A stretch of 64,000 bases of DNA from Flavobacterium phragmitis (GTDB lineage Bacteria > Bacteroidota > Bacteroidia > Flavobacteriales > Flavobacteriaceae): the NCBI RefSeq assembly GCF_900112575.1, contig NZ_FOMH01000020.1:1-64000 (forward strand), read 5' to 3'. Positions 44,508 to 53,320 of the stretch are shown one piece after another. Below the pieces are notes generated by a model, which had not been told where the DNA came from, searched no databases, and saw only the letters and a program-made list of their open reading frames with translations. How positions within the stretch are numbered: the first letter of the stretch is position 1; every line of letters begins with the position of its first letter. The translations under genes were made by a program, and so were the position numbers.

Positions 44508-47042
44508 ATGTTCCGCCCCAAACAATTTCATTTTTTGTTTTTTCTCTTCTTTATTGTCCTGAATCTTTTTGCTCAGGATAAAGGAAAAGTCATGCCTTTT
44601 AAAAAAATAATAATTGATATTGAAGCACAGCATGCCGTTAGTTTTAATTATACCGAAGATAATATTGAAGGACTAGAATTCAATCCTCCCAAGAAATCGC
44701 TTTCATTAGAACAAAAACTGGAATATCTAAGAAAAAAAACCAATTTATCTTTTGAAAATATAGGAAATAAATTCATCAATATCTATAAAATAGATACTGT
44801 ATCAAAAATGGTTTGCGGTTATGTTTTATCTTCGATAGATAAAAAACCTATTGAGAATGCCAATATCATTTTAAATAATAAAAACCACTTTACTACTGAT
44901 TCAGAAGGTTATTTTGAGTTTAATGAAGAAAACAGAAATACTTTTGTAATCAGCCATGTCGGTTTTGCATCAAAGAGAATTACGGCAGGAAATACAAATA
45001 CCAAAGATTGCATTCAAATCCTACTGGAGCCTGAAATTACAGAATTGCATGAAATTAAAACTAATGCTATTCTGGCTTCTGGCATTTCAAAGAAAACTGA
45101 CGGATCTCTTGAAATTAAACCTAAAAAATTTGGTATTCTTCCCGGACTTATTGAAGCCGACGCCTTGCAGACCATGCAGCAGATTCCTGGTGTAAACAGT
45201 CTCGATGAAAGTGTCTCAAGCATCAATGTTCGTGGCGGTACGCATGATCAGAATTTATTTTTGTGGAATGGAATACGAATGTTTCAAACGGGACATTTTT
45301 TTGGTTTAATATCGGTTTTCAATCCAAATCTTGCACATACAATTTCGATCTACAAAAACGGAAGTTCTGCTTTTTATGGAGAAAGCGTTTCAAGTGTAGT
45401 TGACATTTCTTCTACTCCCGAAAAAGCAGAAAAAAATTCATTCAGCGCCGGAATCAACATGATTAATGCTGATGTTTACGCCAAGTATAATCTTTCAAAA
45501 AAAAGTTATATCGAAATTTCGGCGCGTAAATCGATCACTGATTTTGTAGAAACTCCTACTTATAGAGAATATTTCAACAAAGTATTTCAAAATACTACAA
45601 TAACAGATTTTTCGCAGAGCCAAAATCTCAATTATAAAAGCGATAAAAAATTTGGCTTTTATGACGCTACAATAAAATATGCGCAGAAAATAGGAATCAA
45701 AGATCAATTAGTACTTGATTTAATAACCATAAAAGACAATCTGGAAGTCAACAAAAGTGCCACTTCATATAATATAAACAAATCACAAAACAATATTTTA
45801 CGCCAGCAGAATTATGGTGCAAATTTGTCATGGAAAAGAAACTGGAATAACTTCAATACCACAAAAATCAATGTTTACAACTCTTCGTACGAACTTTTAG
45901 CCAATCAATATACAACTTACGAAAACCAAAGAGTAGTTCAGGAAAATACAGTAAACAACAATGGAGCTAATTTGGAAAACAATCATATTCTAAACTCTAA
46001 ATTTAGCTTTAGTGACGGGTATCAATTTAATGAAATTGGCATCACTAATTTAGAGCAGGTAACCAATCCCGATTTCTATCGCAAAGTAAAAGATGTTTTA
46101 AGAACTCATGCTTTAATTTTTGAAGGAAAATATAACGATACCGTCTCCCGAGTTTATTTAAAAGGCGGAATGCGTCTTAATTATATTGAAAAATTTAAAA
46201 AATATATTGCAGAGCCAAGAATTCAATTGGGTTACGGAATTAGCAAAAGTGTGACTTTAGAATTACTTGGCGAGCTAAAAAGCCAAAACTCCCAACAGAT
46301 TATTGATCTGCAGAAAGATTATTTTGGCATCGAAAAAAGACGCTGGATTGTTTCGAATAATGGCACAATTCCGATACAAAGAAGCAAACAGCTTTCATTA
46401 AACCTATTCTACCTAAAAAACAACTGGCTTCTGGATATCGAAAACTTTTACAAAAAAGTAACAGGAATAACAACCTCTAGTCAAGGTTTTCAAAATCAGC
46501 TGGAATTTGTCAGAACTACTGGCGATTATGAAATATGGGGAACAGAAATGCTGATCCAAAAAAAAATAAATCACTTTCTTACGTGGTTAAGTTATACATA
46601 CAATGAAAACAATTATGATTTTCCTGATTATGAATATCAACGTTTTCCCAATAACTTTGAACTGACCCATACTTTATCATGGGCAGGAATTTATGAGAAA
46701 AACAATTTCAAAATTGCTTTAGGAACAAAATGGTCTTCTGGAAGACCCAAAACATCTCCAGACTTATCCCAAATTGATCTTTCTGATCCTGTACTGGTTT
46801 ATAATAGGCCAAATAACAGTAATCTGCACATATTTTCGCAGGTTAATCTTTCCTCAACTTACAAATGGGAAACCGCACACGGAATTCAATACAAAATAGG
46901 AATCTCTATCCTAAATATCCTAAACAGAAGAAATGAAACTAGCGAATATTACAGAATTAATTCTTTGACCAATTCTATTGAAGAAGTGGACACTTTTTCG
47001 TTGCAAAGAACACCAAATCTGAGCTTTAGGGTTTCATTTTAA
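44508..47042 (+). CDS. TonB-dependent receptor with STN domain (signal-transducing)
   Basis: 844 residues; signal peptide about 1-22. STN domain about 28-95 (FKKIIIDIEAQHAVSFNY ... LSFENIGNKFINIY). Carboxypeptidase-like domain about 100-185. Plug about 215-310 (DALQTMQQIPGVNSLDESVSSINVRGG, FLWNGIRMFQTGHFFGLISVFNP, YKNGSSAFYGE). Barrel to SLRFRVSF-like end (TPNLSFRVSF). No SusD gene follows, unlike the first sigma/FecR locus, so the ligand is likely small (siderophore, cofactor or metal complex) and bound by the barrel itself. It should report substrate to FecR through its STN domain. Confidence 0.93.
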   Translation: MFRPKQFHFLFFLFFIVLNLFAQDKGKVMPFKKIIIDIEAQHAVSFNYTEDNIEGLEFNPPKKSLSLEQKLEYLRKKTNLSFENIGNKFINIYKIDTVSKMVCGYVLSSIDKKPIENANIILNNKNHFTTDSEGYFEFNEENRNTFVISHVGFASKRITAGNTNTKDCIQILLEPEITELHEIKTNAILASGISKKTDGSLEIKPKKFGILPGLIEADALQTMQQIPGVNSLDESVSSINVRGGTHDQNLFLWNGIRMFQTGHFFGLISVFNPNLAHTISIYKNGSSAFYGESVSSVVDISSTPEKAEKNSFSAGINMINADVYAKYNLSKKSYIEISARKSITDFVETPTYREYFNKVFQNTTITDFSQSQNLNYKSDKKFGFYDATIKYAQKIGIKDQLVLDLITIKDNLEVNKSATSYNINKSQNNILRQQNYGANLSWKRNWNNFNTTKINVYNSSYELLANQYTTYENQRVVQENTVNNNGANLENNHILNSKFSFSDGYQFNEIGITNLEQVTNPDFYRKVKDVLRTHALIFEGKYNDTVSRVYLKGGMRLNYIEKFKKYIAEPRIQLGYGISKSVTLELLGELKSQNSQQIIDLQKDYFGIEKRRWIVSNNGTIPIQRSKQLSLNLFYLKNNWLLDIENFYKKVTGITTSSQGFQNQLEFVRTTGDYEIWGTEMLIQKKINHFLTWLSYTYNENNYDFPDYEYQRFPNNFELTHTLSWAGIYEKNNFKIALGTKWSSGRPKTSPDLSQIDLSDPVLVYNRPNNSNLHIFSQVNLSSTYKWETAHGIQYKIGISILNILNRRNETSEYYRINSLTNSIEEVDTFSLQRTPNLSFRVSF

Positions 47043-47115
47043 CATCTTTTCTGCAAGAGTTTTTAAAACTCGCATTCTTCATTTTTATTTTTTTTCAAAA
47101 AATCGCAATTTTTTG

Positions 47116-47124
47116 GTAGGGTAA
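47116..47124 (+). repeat. GTAGGGTAA motif, copy upstream of the HxlR operon
   Basis: Shares its nine bases with the two longer copies that flank the sigma gene. It lies 59 bases ahead of the HxlR start, in the spacer after the TonB receptor gene. Confidence 0.45.
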
Positions 47125-47182
47125 TCTGCACCAAAGCTGTTTCACTATAGAATCATCATTTGATTTGATACAGTTTTAAAGC

Positions 47183-47593
47183 ATGAATACACCAAAAAAC
47201 GCCACATCTTATATACAGCAGGTCAGATTTGCATCAAAATGCAAATCTGAAATTGCATCCATTATGGACGCCATTTACATGATCAGCGGAAAATGGAGAA
47301 TTCCAATATTGCTGGCACTTATGGAAGGCAACAAACGATTTTCTGAAATTCAAAAAGAAGTGCACAAAATTGCTTCCAAAGTTTTGGCCCATGAGCTGAA
47401 AGAAATGGAACTAAACGGATTTGTTAAAAAGAAAACAGATGATCAAAGCCACGCCAAAACCGAATATCAATTAACAGATTACAGTTCATCACTAAAACCT
47501 ATCATTAAATCATTACGAGATTTTAGCATTCAGCATCGAAAAAAAATGCGGGAAGAAAGCTATGAAACAAAAAACTCGCTGGCCGATTATTAA
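47183..47593 (+). CDS. HxlR-family transcriptional regulator
   Basis: 136 residues. The HxlR pattern is clear: IMDAIYMISGKWRIPILLALMEGNKRFSEIQKEVHKIASKVLAHELKEMELNGFVKKK (read across about 30-90) and TEYQLTDYSSSLKPIIKSL. The N-terminal Cys of the family appears as FASKCKSEIA. It is first in a run of five or six plus-strand genes that includes an OB-fold protein, DUF5777 barrel, cytochrome and YceI protein, and probably controls them. It follows the TonB receptor by 140 bases. Confidence 0.92.
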   Translation: MNTPKNATSYIQQVRFASKCKSEIASIMDAIYMISGKWRIPILLALMEGNKRFSEIQKEVHKIASKVLAHELKEMELNGFVKKKTDDQSHAKTEYQLTDYSSSLKPIIKSLRDFSIQHRKKMREESYETKNSLADY

Positions 47594-47615
47594 GCATCAA
47601 AAAACAAAACAGAAT

Positions 47616-48008
47616 ATGAATAGAAGAAAAACAATAATTGCAACTTCAATAGTGCTGGTAATAATTTCAGCCGGCATCTACTTTTATTACGGAGTCATTT
47701 TTAAAGAAGCTCGCAATATAGCATCAGAAACACCATATTTTAGGATAACGGCCAAAAAACTTATCGAAGATTATACCGCAGATCCTAAAAAAGCAGATTC
47801 GTTATACCTCAACAAAACTATAGAAATAACGGGCAAAGCAACCAAAGAAACCGACTCTGCAATTGTAATGGAAAATACGGTTTTCTGTCTCTTCAAAGAA
47901 AAATTACACACAAAAATGATGGATAAAAAAACTACGATTAAAGGCAAATGCATTGGATATGACGAACTATTTCTTGAAGTCAAAATAGATCAGTGCAGTG
48001 TTAAATAA
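47616..48008 (+). CDS. Membrane-anchored OB-fold (tRNA_anti-like) protein
   Basis: 130 residues from ATG 47616 (MNRRKTIIATSIVLVIISAGIYFYYG). The frame also opens at 47562, inside the preceding gene, but only this start gives a normal N-terminal membrane helix (about 7-27). The rest (ITAKKLIEDYTADPKKADSLYLNKTIEITGKAT ... VFCLFKEKLHTKM ... LFLEVKIDQC) is an OB-fold of the tRNA_anti-like type that occurs in small exported Bacteroidetes proteins. The ligand is unknown. It sits 22 bases after the HxlR stop, as part of the same transcript. Confidence 0.78.
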   Translation: MNRRKTIIATSIVLVIISAGIYFYYGVIFKEARNIASETPYFRITAKKLIEDYTADPKKADSLYLNKTIEITGKATKETDSAIVMENTVFCLFKEKLHTKMMDKKTTIKGKCIGYDELFLEVKIDQCSVK

Positions 48009-48031
48009 ACCAAACAAATAATAATTAATTT

Positions 48032-48874
48032 ATGAAGAAAATTCTAGTTCCGTTCTGCCTGTTTTTAGCAACACTGGCCTATTCTCAGGATGATTTACTA
48101 AAGAGCATTGATTCTACTCAGGTAGATGAAAGCTATTCTACAGCAACCTTTAAAGCTTTACAGCTGGTAACGTTGCAGACCACAAAAATGCCGGCCAAAA
48201 AAGAATTTTATTTTGTGGTTTCACATCGTTTTGGCACTGTAAAAGATGGCTTTGACAGTTTTTTCGGCCTTGATAATGCTACCACAAAACTAGGAGGAAT
48301 TTATGGCATTACAGATTGGTTGTCAGCGAGCCTTTCCAGACATACTTTAAACAAAATGTATGAAATCGGATTAAAGTATCGAATGGCAAGACAAAACGAT
48401 AATTTTCCTCTTGACATTGTTGGATATAGTGTCGCAGACATCAATACTTTTTTAGAAAAAGACCAATATCCGGGCTTGGAATTTAAACATCGAATGACGT
48501 ATGTGCAGCAGCTTCTAATATCCAGAAAAATAAGTGAAAAATTCTCATTAGAATTAGTGCCATCTTTTATACACAAAAACCTTTACAATCCTGATATAGA
48601 AAGAGATAATCAGTTCTCTTTCGGAGGTGGCGGACGCTATAAAATCACGAAGAGATTGTCTGTAAATTTAGAATACATGCACAATTTTGACAAACCGGAC
48701 TTTTATAAAAATCCATTGTCTGTGGGACTTGATATAGAAACTGGCGGACACGTATTTCAATTAATTTTTACCAATTCACAATCTATGAGTGAGAGCGGGT
48801 ACCTTACCAATGCTTCTGGCGATTGGGGTAAAGGAGATTTCTTCTTTGGTTTTAACTTATACAGAGTATTCTAA
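48032..48874 (+). CDS. DUF5777 family outer-membrane beta-barrel protein
   Basis: 280 residues; signal peptide 1-18 (LATLAYSQ). The family pattern VSHRFGTVKDGFDSFFGLDNATTKLGGIYGITDWLSASLSRHTLNKMYEIGLKYR is complete, and alternating strands follow to the C-terminal FFFGFNLYRVF. DUF5777 proteins are barrels thought to lie in the outer membrane, often found beside cytochrome and YceI genes in Bacteroidetes. Here it precedes exactly those two. A role in a respiratory or stress-linked envelope process is likely but unproven. Confidence 0.88.
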   Translation: MKKILVPFCLFLATLAYSQDDLLKSIDSTQVDESYSTATFKALQLVTLQTTKMPAKKEFYFVVSHRFGTVKDGFDSFFGLDNATTKLGGIYGITDWLSASLSRHTLNKMYEIGLKYRMARQNDNFPLDIVGYSVADINTFLEKDQYPGLEFKHRMTYVQQLLISRKISEKFSLELVPSFIHKNLYNPDIERDNQFSFGGGGRYKITKRLSVNLEYMHNFDKPDFYKNPLSVGLDIETGGHVFQLIFTNSQSMSESGYLTNASGDWGKGDFFFGFNLYRVF

Positions 48875-48893
48875 CAATTAAAAACGATAAATC

Positions 48894-49289
48894 ATGAAAA
48901 AAACAATCGTACTTACAATTTTGCTGGCTGTATTGGCAAGCTGCAGTGATTCTGATACCATTCAGGATATCGAAACACCGACAAGTCCAACGAACCCTAC
49001 AAATCCGACGGATCCCACAAATCCAACAACTGCTGTTACCTACAATAAAGATGTGAAATCTATTATTGATGCCAACTGCATAAGCTGCCACTCAAGCGGA
49101 AGATCTGCCGCTTTCAGACCTCTGACAACTTTTGCACAGGTAAAAGCTGCAGTAGAAAACGCTGGCCTATTAGGTCGAATCCAGCTTCAAAACGGTCAGC
49201 AAGGTCTTATGCCACAAGGTGGCAGAATGGCTCAAGGTAATATTGACCTAATTGTAAAATGGAATACTGATGGCCTAAAAGAAAACTAA
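48894..49289 (+). CDS. c-type cytochrome lipoprotein
   Basis: 131 residues; lipobox LASC with Cys17, then a linker of repeated PTNPTNPTDPTNPTT (DNA repeats of 9 bases, 48978-49030). The heme site is CISCH (near residue 62-66), and LMPQGGRM provides a likely Met ligand. It is one heme, with a fold of the short cytochrome c type. It should be anchored in the outer or inner membrane and pass electrons in the periplasm. It lies between the DUF5777 and YceI genes, 6 bases ahead of YceI, which suggests co-expression. Confidence 0.9.
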   Translation: MKKTIVLTILLAVLASCSDSDTIQDIETPTSPTNPTNPTDPTNPTTAVTYNKDVKSIIDANCISCHSSGRSAAFRPLTTFAQVKAAVENAGLLGRIQLQNGQQGLMPQGGRMAQGNIDLIVKWNTDGLKEN

Positions 49290-49294
49290 TTTTT

Positions 49295-49849
49295 ATGAAA
49301 AAATCATATATTATTTTTTTAGCGCTATTGCTTATTATAGCAGCAAATACTCAGGGAACTGCGCAAAAACTAATTACAAAAACAGGCAATATAAAATTTC
49401 AGGCATCTATGCCATCTTACGAAGAAGTTGCCGCAGAAAACAAATCAGTGTCGGCTGTTCTGGATCAGACAACGGGAGATTTTGCCAGTTTGGTTCTTAT
49501 AAAAGGTTTTCGATTCAAAGTGGCGCTGATGGAAGAGCACTTTAATGAAAATTATATGGAATCTGAAAAATTTCCAAAAGCCACTTTCAAAGGTAAAATT
49601 GAAGATTTTGATAGTTCAAAAATTACAAGTTCGCCTAAAAATTTCACTTTAAAAGGAGATCTTACTATTCACGGAAAAACAAAACCAGTCTCAGTGATTG
49701 TAAAAATTTCAAAGGCTCAAAATGGTCTTAATGCCATTGGTACATTTGAGGCAAAACCTGAAGATTTTGATATTGAAATACCAAGTCTTGTCAGAAAGAA
49801 AATTGCTGACAAAATAAAGATCAATTACAATTTTTTATTAATTAAATAA
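49295..49849 (+). CDS. YceI family periplasmic protein
   Basis: 184 residues; signal peptide 1-23 (NTQGTAQ). YceI motifs: GNIKFQASMPSYEEVAAENKSVSAVLDQTTGDF, HFNENYMESEKFPKATFKGKI, LTIHGKTKPVSVIVKI. The family is a small barrel that binds long isoprenoids such as ubiquinone-like chains. It is last of the cytochrome cluster, fitting a role in binding a quinone-type molecule for the adjacent electron carrier; that link is inference. Confidence 0.92.
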   Translation: MKKSYIIFLALLLIIAANTQGTAQKLITKTGNIKFQASMPSYEEVAAENKSVSAVLDQTTGDFASLVLIKGFRFKVALMEEHFNENYMESEKFPKATFKGKIEDFDSSKITSSPKNFTLKGDLTIHGKTKPVSVIVKISKAQNGLNAIGTFEAKPEDFDIEIPSLVRKKIADKIKINYNFLLIK

Positions 49850-49964
49850 TCTTCTTAAAGAATCCGATTTATTCAGATTTGAAAGAGTATTAAACGTGAC
49901 TAATGTTCTGGAGGCCGGTAAACTGATTGCGCCGGTCTCTTTTTTAAACTTAAATCACATTAAA

Positions 49965-50375
49965 ATGATATGTAAAAATTATGTTGTTACCGGCGAAGAT
50001 GTAAATGATTATATGGTAATGGAAGATACCGCATACATTTCATACACTATGCGATTGTTATATCATTTTTTGTTTGATAACGGTTTTTCCAAAGAGAAGC
50101 TTAATTATATGCATTTAGGCTTACAGGAAGGAAATCACGAACTAATCTTTCATAGGAAACTAATGTTCACAGAGCATTTTTTTGTTAGAATAAAATACTG
50201 TAATATCGAGGATAAAATAAATATTAAAAGCTATTTTTTTAATTCAAAAAATCAGTGCTGTGCAGAAGTGATAAAAGAACTAGAATGGTTTGATTCTTTA
50301 AACAAAAAAATTATTCCCGCACCAAGAAAAATAAAAAAACACTTTAACTCCAATTCACTAAAATTGAATGCCTGA
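49965..50375 (+). CDS. Hypothetical protein, hotdog/thioesterase-like
   Basis: 136 residues from ATG 49965 (MICKNYVVTGEDVNDYMVMED); the frame opens earlier but the longer form has no sense. No signal peptide. The profile of an N-terminal helix, strands and LQEGNHELIFHRKLMFTEHFFVRIKYCNIEDKINIKSYFFNSKNQCCAEVIKELEWF (about 55-110) resembles the hotdog fold of acyl thioesterases. The catalytic residues are not identifiable. It follows the YceI gene by about 115 bases. The assignment is tentative. Confidence 0.4.
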   Translation: MICKNYVVTGEDVNDYMVMEDTAYISYTMRLLYHFLFDNGFSKEKLNYMHLGLQEGNHELIFHRKLMFTEHFFVRIKYCNIEDKINIKSYFFNSKNQCCAEVIKELEWFDSLNKKIIPAPRKIKKHFNSNSLKLNA

Positions 50376-51500
50376 AATAATATTTGAATTTTCTAATCAT
50401 ATCAGTCTTAAAAATTTTACTTATTGGGTTGATTTTATCGCTAGGACTTCACACGATCCTGTCGCATCTTCCATATAAATTACAGATAAATCAGTTACCC
50501 TAAAAATTGAACCAAACATCATCAAATATTCCAAAAAACAATTGAACAAAAAAAACATTCAAAATGTTAATTACCAGTATTTTAACTATTTCATTTATTT
50601 TTTCTTTGCGTTTCTTTGCTCCTTCTATTTGCCGATGCAGAAATTAGCAATCCTTATTTAATAAGGAGTTAGCAATGGCGAGGTACAAATAAGGTACAAA
50701 TTTTTACATAGAAAAATACTCCAAAATAGATACGGGAAAATGTCCTCTAATGGAAAATTATTGCAGAGTGTAAAAAGAACTTATAAACTAAGTAGTTGCG
50801 CCAAATTTAAAAAAATATTCTTCAATTCTTCTAAAATACACTAAAAATTAAGCAGTTAATGAGAGTAATGATTGTTATTTGAAGAACATATTCGGTTAAT
50901 TTTAATAAATGACTATTTCCTTTCTAACATCTTTGCTATCTACCATCCAAAATTTCGTCACAATTTAAAGATTGAAAAATCACCTCATGGCTATTTTGTT
51001 CTTAAGTAAGATTTTTTAAAAATTTTTCTAAGTATTTTATTTTCGAAAAACTAAGATAGCATAGCTTAGTGGCTTTAATTTACAAGCAGCCACAAAAATG
51101 GAGTCGTGTCCAAAAATGCTATATAAATATTGAAATAATTTATTTTAATCTGGGTGCAGAATCGGTGCAATTATATTGAAACTTAACTTAAATTACTAAT
51201 ATAAAACTATTTGAATACATAGGTTCGAATCATTGCTAAAAACCTATAAAATTAAATGATTTATGAGGTTAGCGTACTTATACGATGATAATTACTAAAT
51301 TCAGATCCTATTCTATCTAAAAAAAGAGCACTTTACTAAGTATAAAGCTCTTATTTTTATCTTCTGCTTTTCAATCGTTTTTTTCAAAAAATATACTGCA
51401 TGTAGGTATTATTGCCTGTTGGTCGAATTAGGTCAGTAATTGGTTTATTTCTTGCAGAACCAGCCCTTAAAAATGTCTGCTTTTATTTGTTTAAATCCTT
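50376..51500. other. Long gene-free stretch before the efflux operon
   Basis: About 1.1 kb, very AT-rich and with no credible reading frame. It contains a tandem GGTACAAATAA-GGTACAAA (50682-50700), a 13-base copy of the GAGGTACAAATAA seen beside the excisionase remnant at 36353, and an inverted repeat ATAGGTT / AACCTAT (51219-51247) around GGTTCGAATC, which resembles a tRNA T-arm. This could be an old integration junction. The terminator below lies in its right part. Confidence 0.35.
51321..51358. terminator. Bidirectional terminator-like hairpin
   Basis: AAGAGC (51324-51329) and GCTCTT (51347-51352) plus inner CTTTA/TAAAG form a stem. It is preceded by an A run and followed by TATTTTT, so it could stop transcription in both directions. 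No gene ends next to it now, which hints at a lost neighbour. Confidence 0.5.
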
Positions 51501-51503
51501 CCC

Positions 51504-51578
51504 TGTTCATTTCGCCCCCAAAAATGTTCAACTCACCCCATTGCACAAAAGGACGCAACCAAAGCAAATGCATCTTTG
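51504..51578 (+). promoter_or_regulatory. Paired LytTR-type operator and promoter of the efflux operon
   Basis: Two direct copies, TGTTCATTTCGCCCC (51504-51518) and TGTTCAACTCACCCC (51525-51539), match at 12 of 15 bases and start 21 bp apart. CATCTTTG (51571-51578) is a one-mismatch -7 box, 25 bases ahead of the first gene; no -33 element is seen. The proximal copy starts 46 bp upstream of the -7 box. Exactly this layout recurs at 60094-60168. It is the expected site of the LytTR regulator encoded at the operon's end. Confidence 0.7.
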
Positions 51579-51602
51579 CATTGAATTTAAAACTCAATAT
51601 CA

Positions 51603-51968
51603 ATGCAAAAGATTATTTTAATGGCAGCCGGGCTGCTTTTCAGCCTTAACATTTCAGCCCAGACAACCAATGATAAAATTTTGGGTAAATGGACAAACGA
51701 AGACAAAACCCGTATCATCGAATTTGTAAAGAGCGGTAATGCTTATGATGCCATCATTCGAAAAGCCGAAGACAATAGCTTAGTTGGTAAAAAGCAGATA
51801 ACGGCTCTGCAAGCAGCTGGTACGACTTCATTTTCGGATGGCACGCTGCACATTATCAAAAAGGGAAAAACGGCAAAATGCACGGCTTCACTTTCTGGGG
51901 ATACTACGCTCTACATTAAAGGTAGCTACGGTATGATGTCCAAATCCATAACCTGGACTAAGCTCTAA
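51603..51968 (+). CDS. DUF2147 family secreted protein
   Basis: 121 residues; signal peptide 1-19 (SLNISAQ). DUF2147 pattern: DKILGKWTNEDKTRIIEFVKSGNAYDAII and FSDGTLHIIKKGKTAKCTASLSGDTTLYIKGS, a small lipocalin-like barrel found as periplasmic or extracellular proteins. It opens the ABC efflux operon and stands 13 bases ahead of TolC. Homologues are often regulated with efflux or envelope genes. The ligand is unknown. Confidence 0.85.
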   Translation: MQKIILMAAGLLFSLNISAQTTNDKILGKWTNEDKTRIIEFVKSGNAYDAIIRKAEDNSLVGKKQITALQAAGTTSFSDGTLHIIKKGKTAKCTASLSGDTTLYIKGSYGMMSKSITWTKL

Positions 51969-51981
51969 ATTATTCCAGGCA

Positions 51982-53289
51982 ATGAAAACTATTATTTTAG
52001 CACTATTGGGTTTCACCAGCTTCAATGCAATGGGTCAGGTACTGTTTGGCTCATTGCAGGAAGTGCTGGCTTACGCAGATAAAAATGCCATCTCTATCCA
52101 AAGTGCGCTGCATCAGGAACAAATAGCCACCGCAAAAAACAAAGCATCAAAAACAGCCTTATTACCTGCTATAAATGCATCTGCCGGATTTAATGATAAC
52201 ATTACTCTACAGCCAACCTTGGTTCCGTCTAATTTATTCAATCCTGCTGCACCGGAAGGCACCTTCAACGAATATACTTTTGGAAAGAGATATGTTTACA
52301 ACTCCGGCCTGCAAGCCAATTGGGATGTTATTAACTTTCAGAAGTGGTTTGACATAAAGATTTCCCAAGCTGCTTCACAGTTAAACCAAGCCAATACCAT
52401 CAATACAAAGTATCAGGTTTACAACCAGCTGGCTCAGACTTATTTTTCCATTTTGCTAACGGAAAAATATTTGAAAATAAGCAAAGAAAATATTGCAACG
52501 GCAGATAACATTTACCAAATAGCAAAAGATAAATATGACATCGGAATTTTCACGGAAGAAAACCTGAACCGCAGCAAGATTCAACTGGTACAGGCAAATC
52601 AGCAGGTAAGCAGTCTGGAGTCTTCTTTGGAACAACTCTACAACCAATTGCAGTCACAACTTAACATCGATGAACCACTCATTTTAAAAGATGAACTTCT
52701 TGATAAAGAAATGGATACTGGTAATGAACTTGTAATAACAACATCTCATCCGGAGGTATTGGTGCAGGAAGCACAGGTACAACTAAGCGAAAAGCTGCTG
52801 GCCCAAACCAAATCATTGCATTATCCAACCCTTACATTGGGTTATCAATATAATTATAATTGGGCAACAGATAAGATGACGGATTTTTCGCAAGCCAATA
52901 ACCTGCCACAACAATTTTGGGGACTAAAATTGAGTGCACCCATCTTCAACGGCTTCAGTACCAAATCAAAAATCAAACAGTCAAAAATCCAATTGGAACA
53001 AGAGCAAATGGTGCTGGACAGTAAGAAGCTGGCAGCAAAAAAAGATGATGACAATCTGCAAATTCAGTACAGGCAAGGAGCTGACGATTTTAGAAAGCAG
53101 GAAGAGGTTTTGCAATTACAGAATAAAAATGATACACATTCCAAGAATCGCTACGATAGCGGCATCATTGGTTTAGATGAGAGATTGGATAAATTCAAGG
53201 ATCTACTGGAAGTGCAAAATCAATATATGCAAAGCCTCAGCAACCAATATATCAGCTATTACAAGCTTTATATCCGCAGGCAGTTTTAA
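51982..53289 (+). CDS. TolC-family outer-membrane efflux channel
   Basis: 435 residues; signal peptide 1-18. Two TolC-type halves, each with long helices: LQEVLAYADKNAISIQSALHQEQIATAKNKA and later LVQEAQVQLSEKLLAQTKSLHYPTLTLGYQYNYNW, with coiled-coil stretches (ENLNRSKIQLVQANQQVSSLESS). In the family three copies form the outer-membrane channel. It belongs to the MacAB-like tripartite system encoded by the following genes. The start codon is 13 bases after the preceding stop. Confidence 0.9.
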   Translation: MKTIILALLGFTSFNAMGQVLFGSLQEVLAYADKNAISIQSALHQEQIATAKNKASKTALLPAINASAGFNDNITLQPTLVPSNLFNPAAPEGTFNEYTFGKRYVYNSGLQANWDVINFQKWFDIKISQAASQLNQANTINTKYQVYNQLAQTYFSILLTEKYLKISKENIATADNIYQIAKDKYDIGIFTEENLNRSKIQLVQANQQVSSLESSLEQLYNQLQSQLNIDEPLILKDELLDKEMDTGNELVITTSHPEVLVQEAQVQLSEKLLAQTKSLHYPTLTLGYQYNYNWATDKMTDFSQANNLPQQFWGLKLSAPIFNGFSTKSKIKQSKIQLEQEQMVLDSKKLAAKKDDDNLQIQYRQGADDFRKQEEVLQLQNKNDTHSKNRYDSGIIGLDERLDKFKDLLEVQNQYMQSLSNQYISYYKLYIRRQF

Positions 53290-53320
53290 GCATAATCATA
53301 AATGTTATTATAAAATATCA

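Noticed and set aside
48978..49030. PTN/PTD repeat DNA as a CRISPR or regulatory repeat
   Set aside because: It is a 9-base coding repeat for the linker of the cytochrome lipoprotein, in frame throughout.
36353..50692. 36-51 kb as a proven integrative element
   Set aside because: No integrase, relaxase or transfer gene lies inside, and a 13-base repeat may be chance; left as a low-interest finding.
51219..51247. tRNA-like T-arm (GGTTCGAATC) as a tRNA gene
   Set aside because: No acceptor stem, anticodon arm or D-arm can be drawn around it.
51412..51649. Two 69-codon plus-strand frames before the efflux operon
   Set aside because: They run through the paired operator and promoter and into the DUF2147 start; composition is not protein-like.
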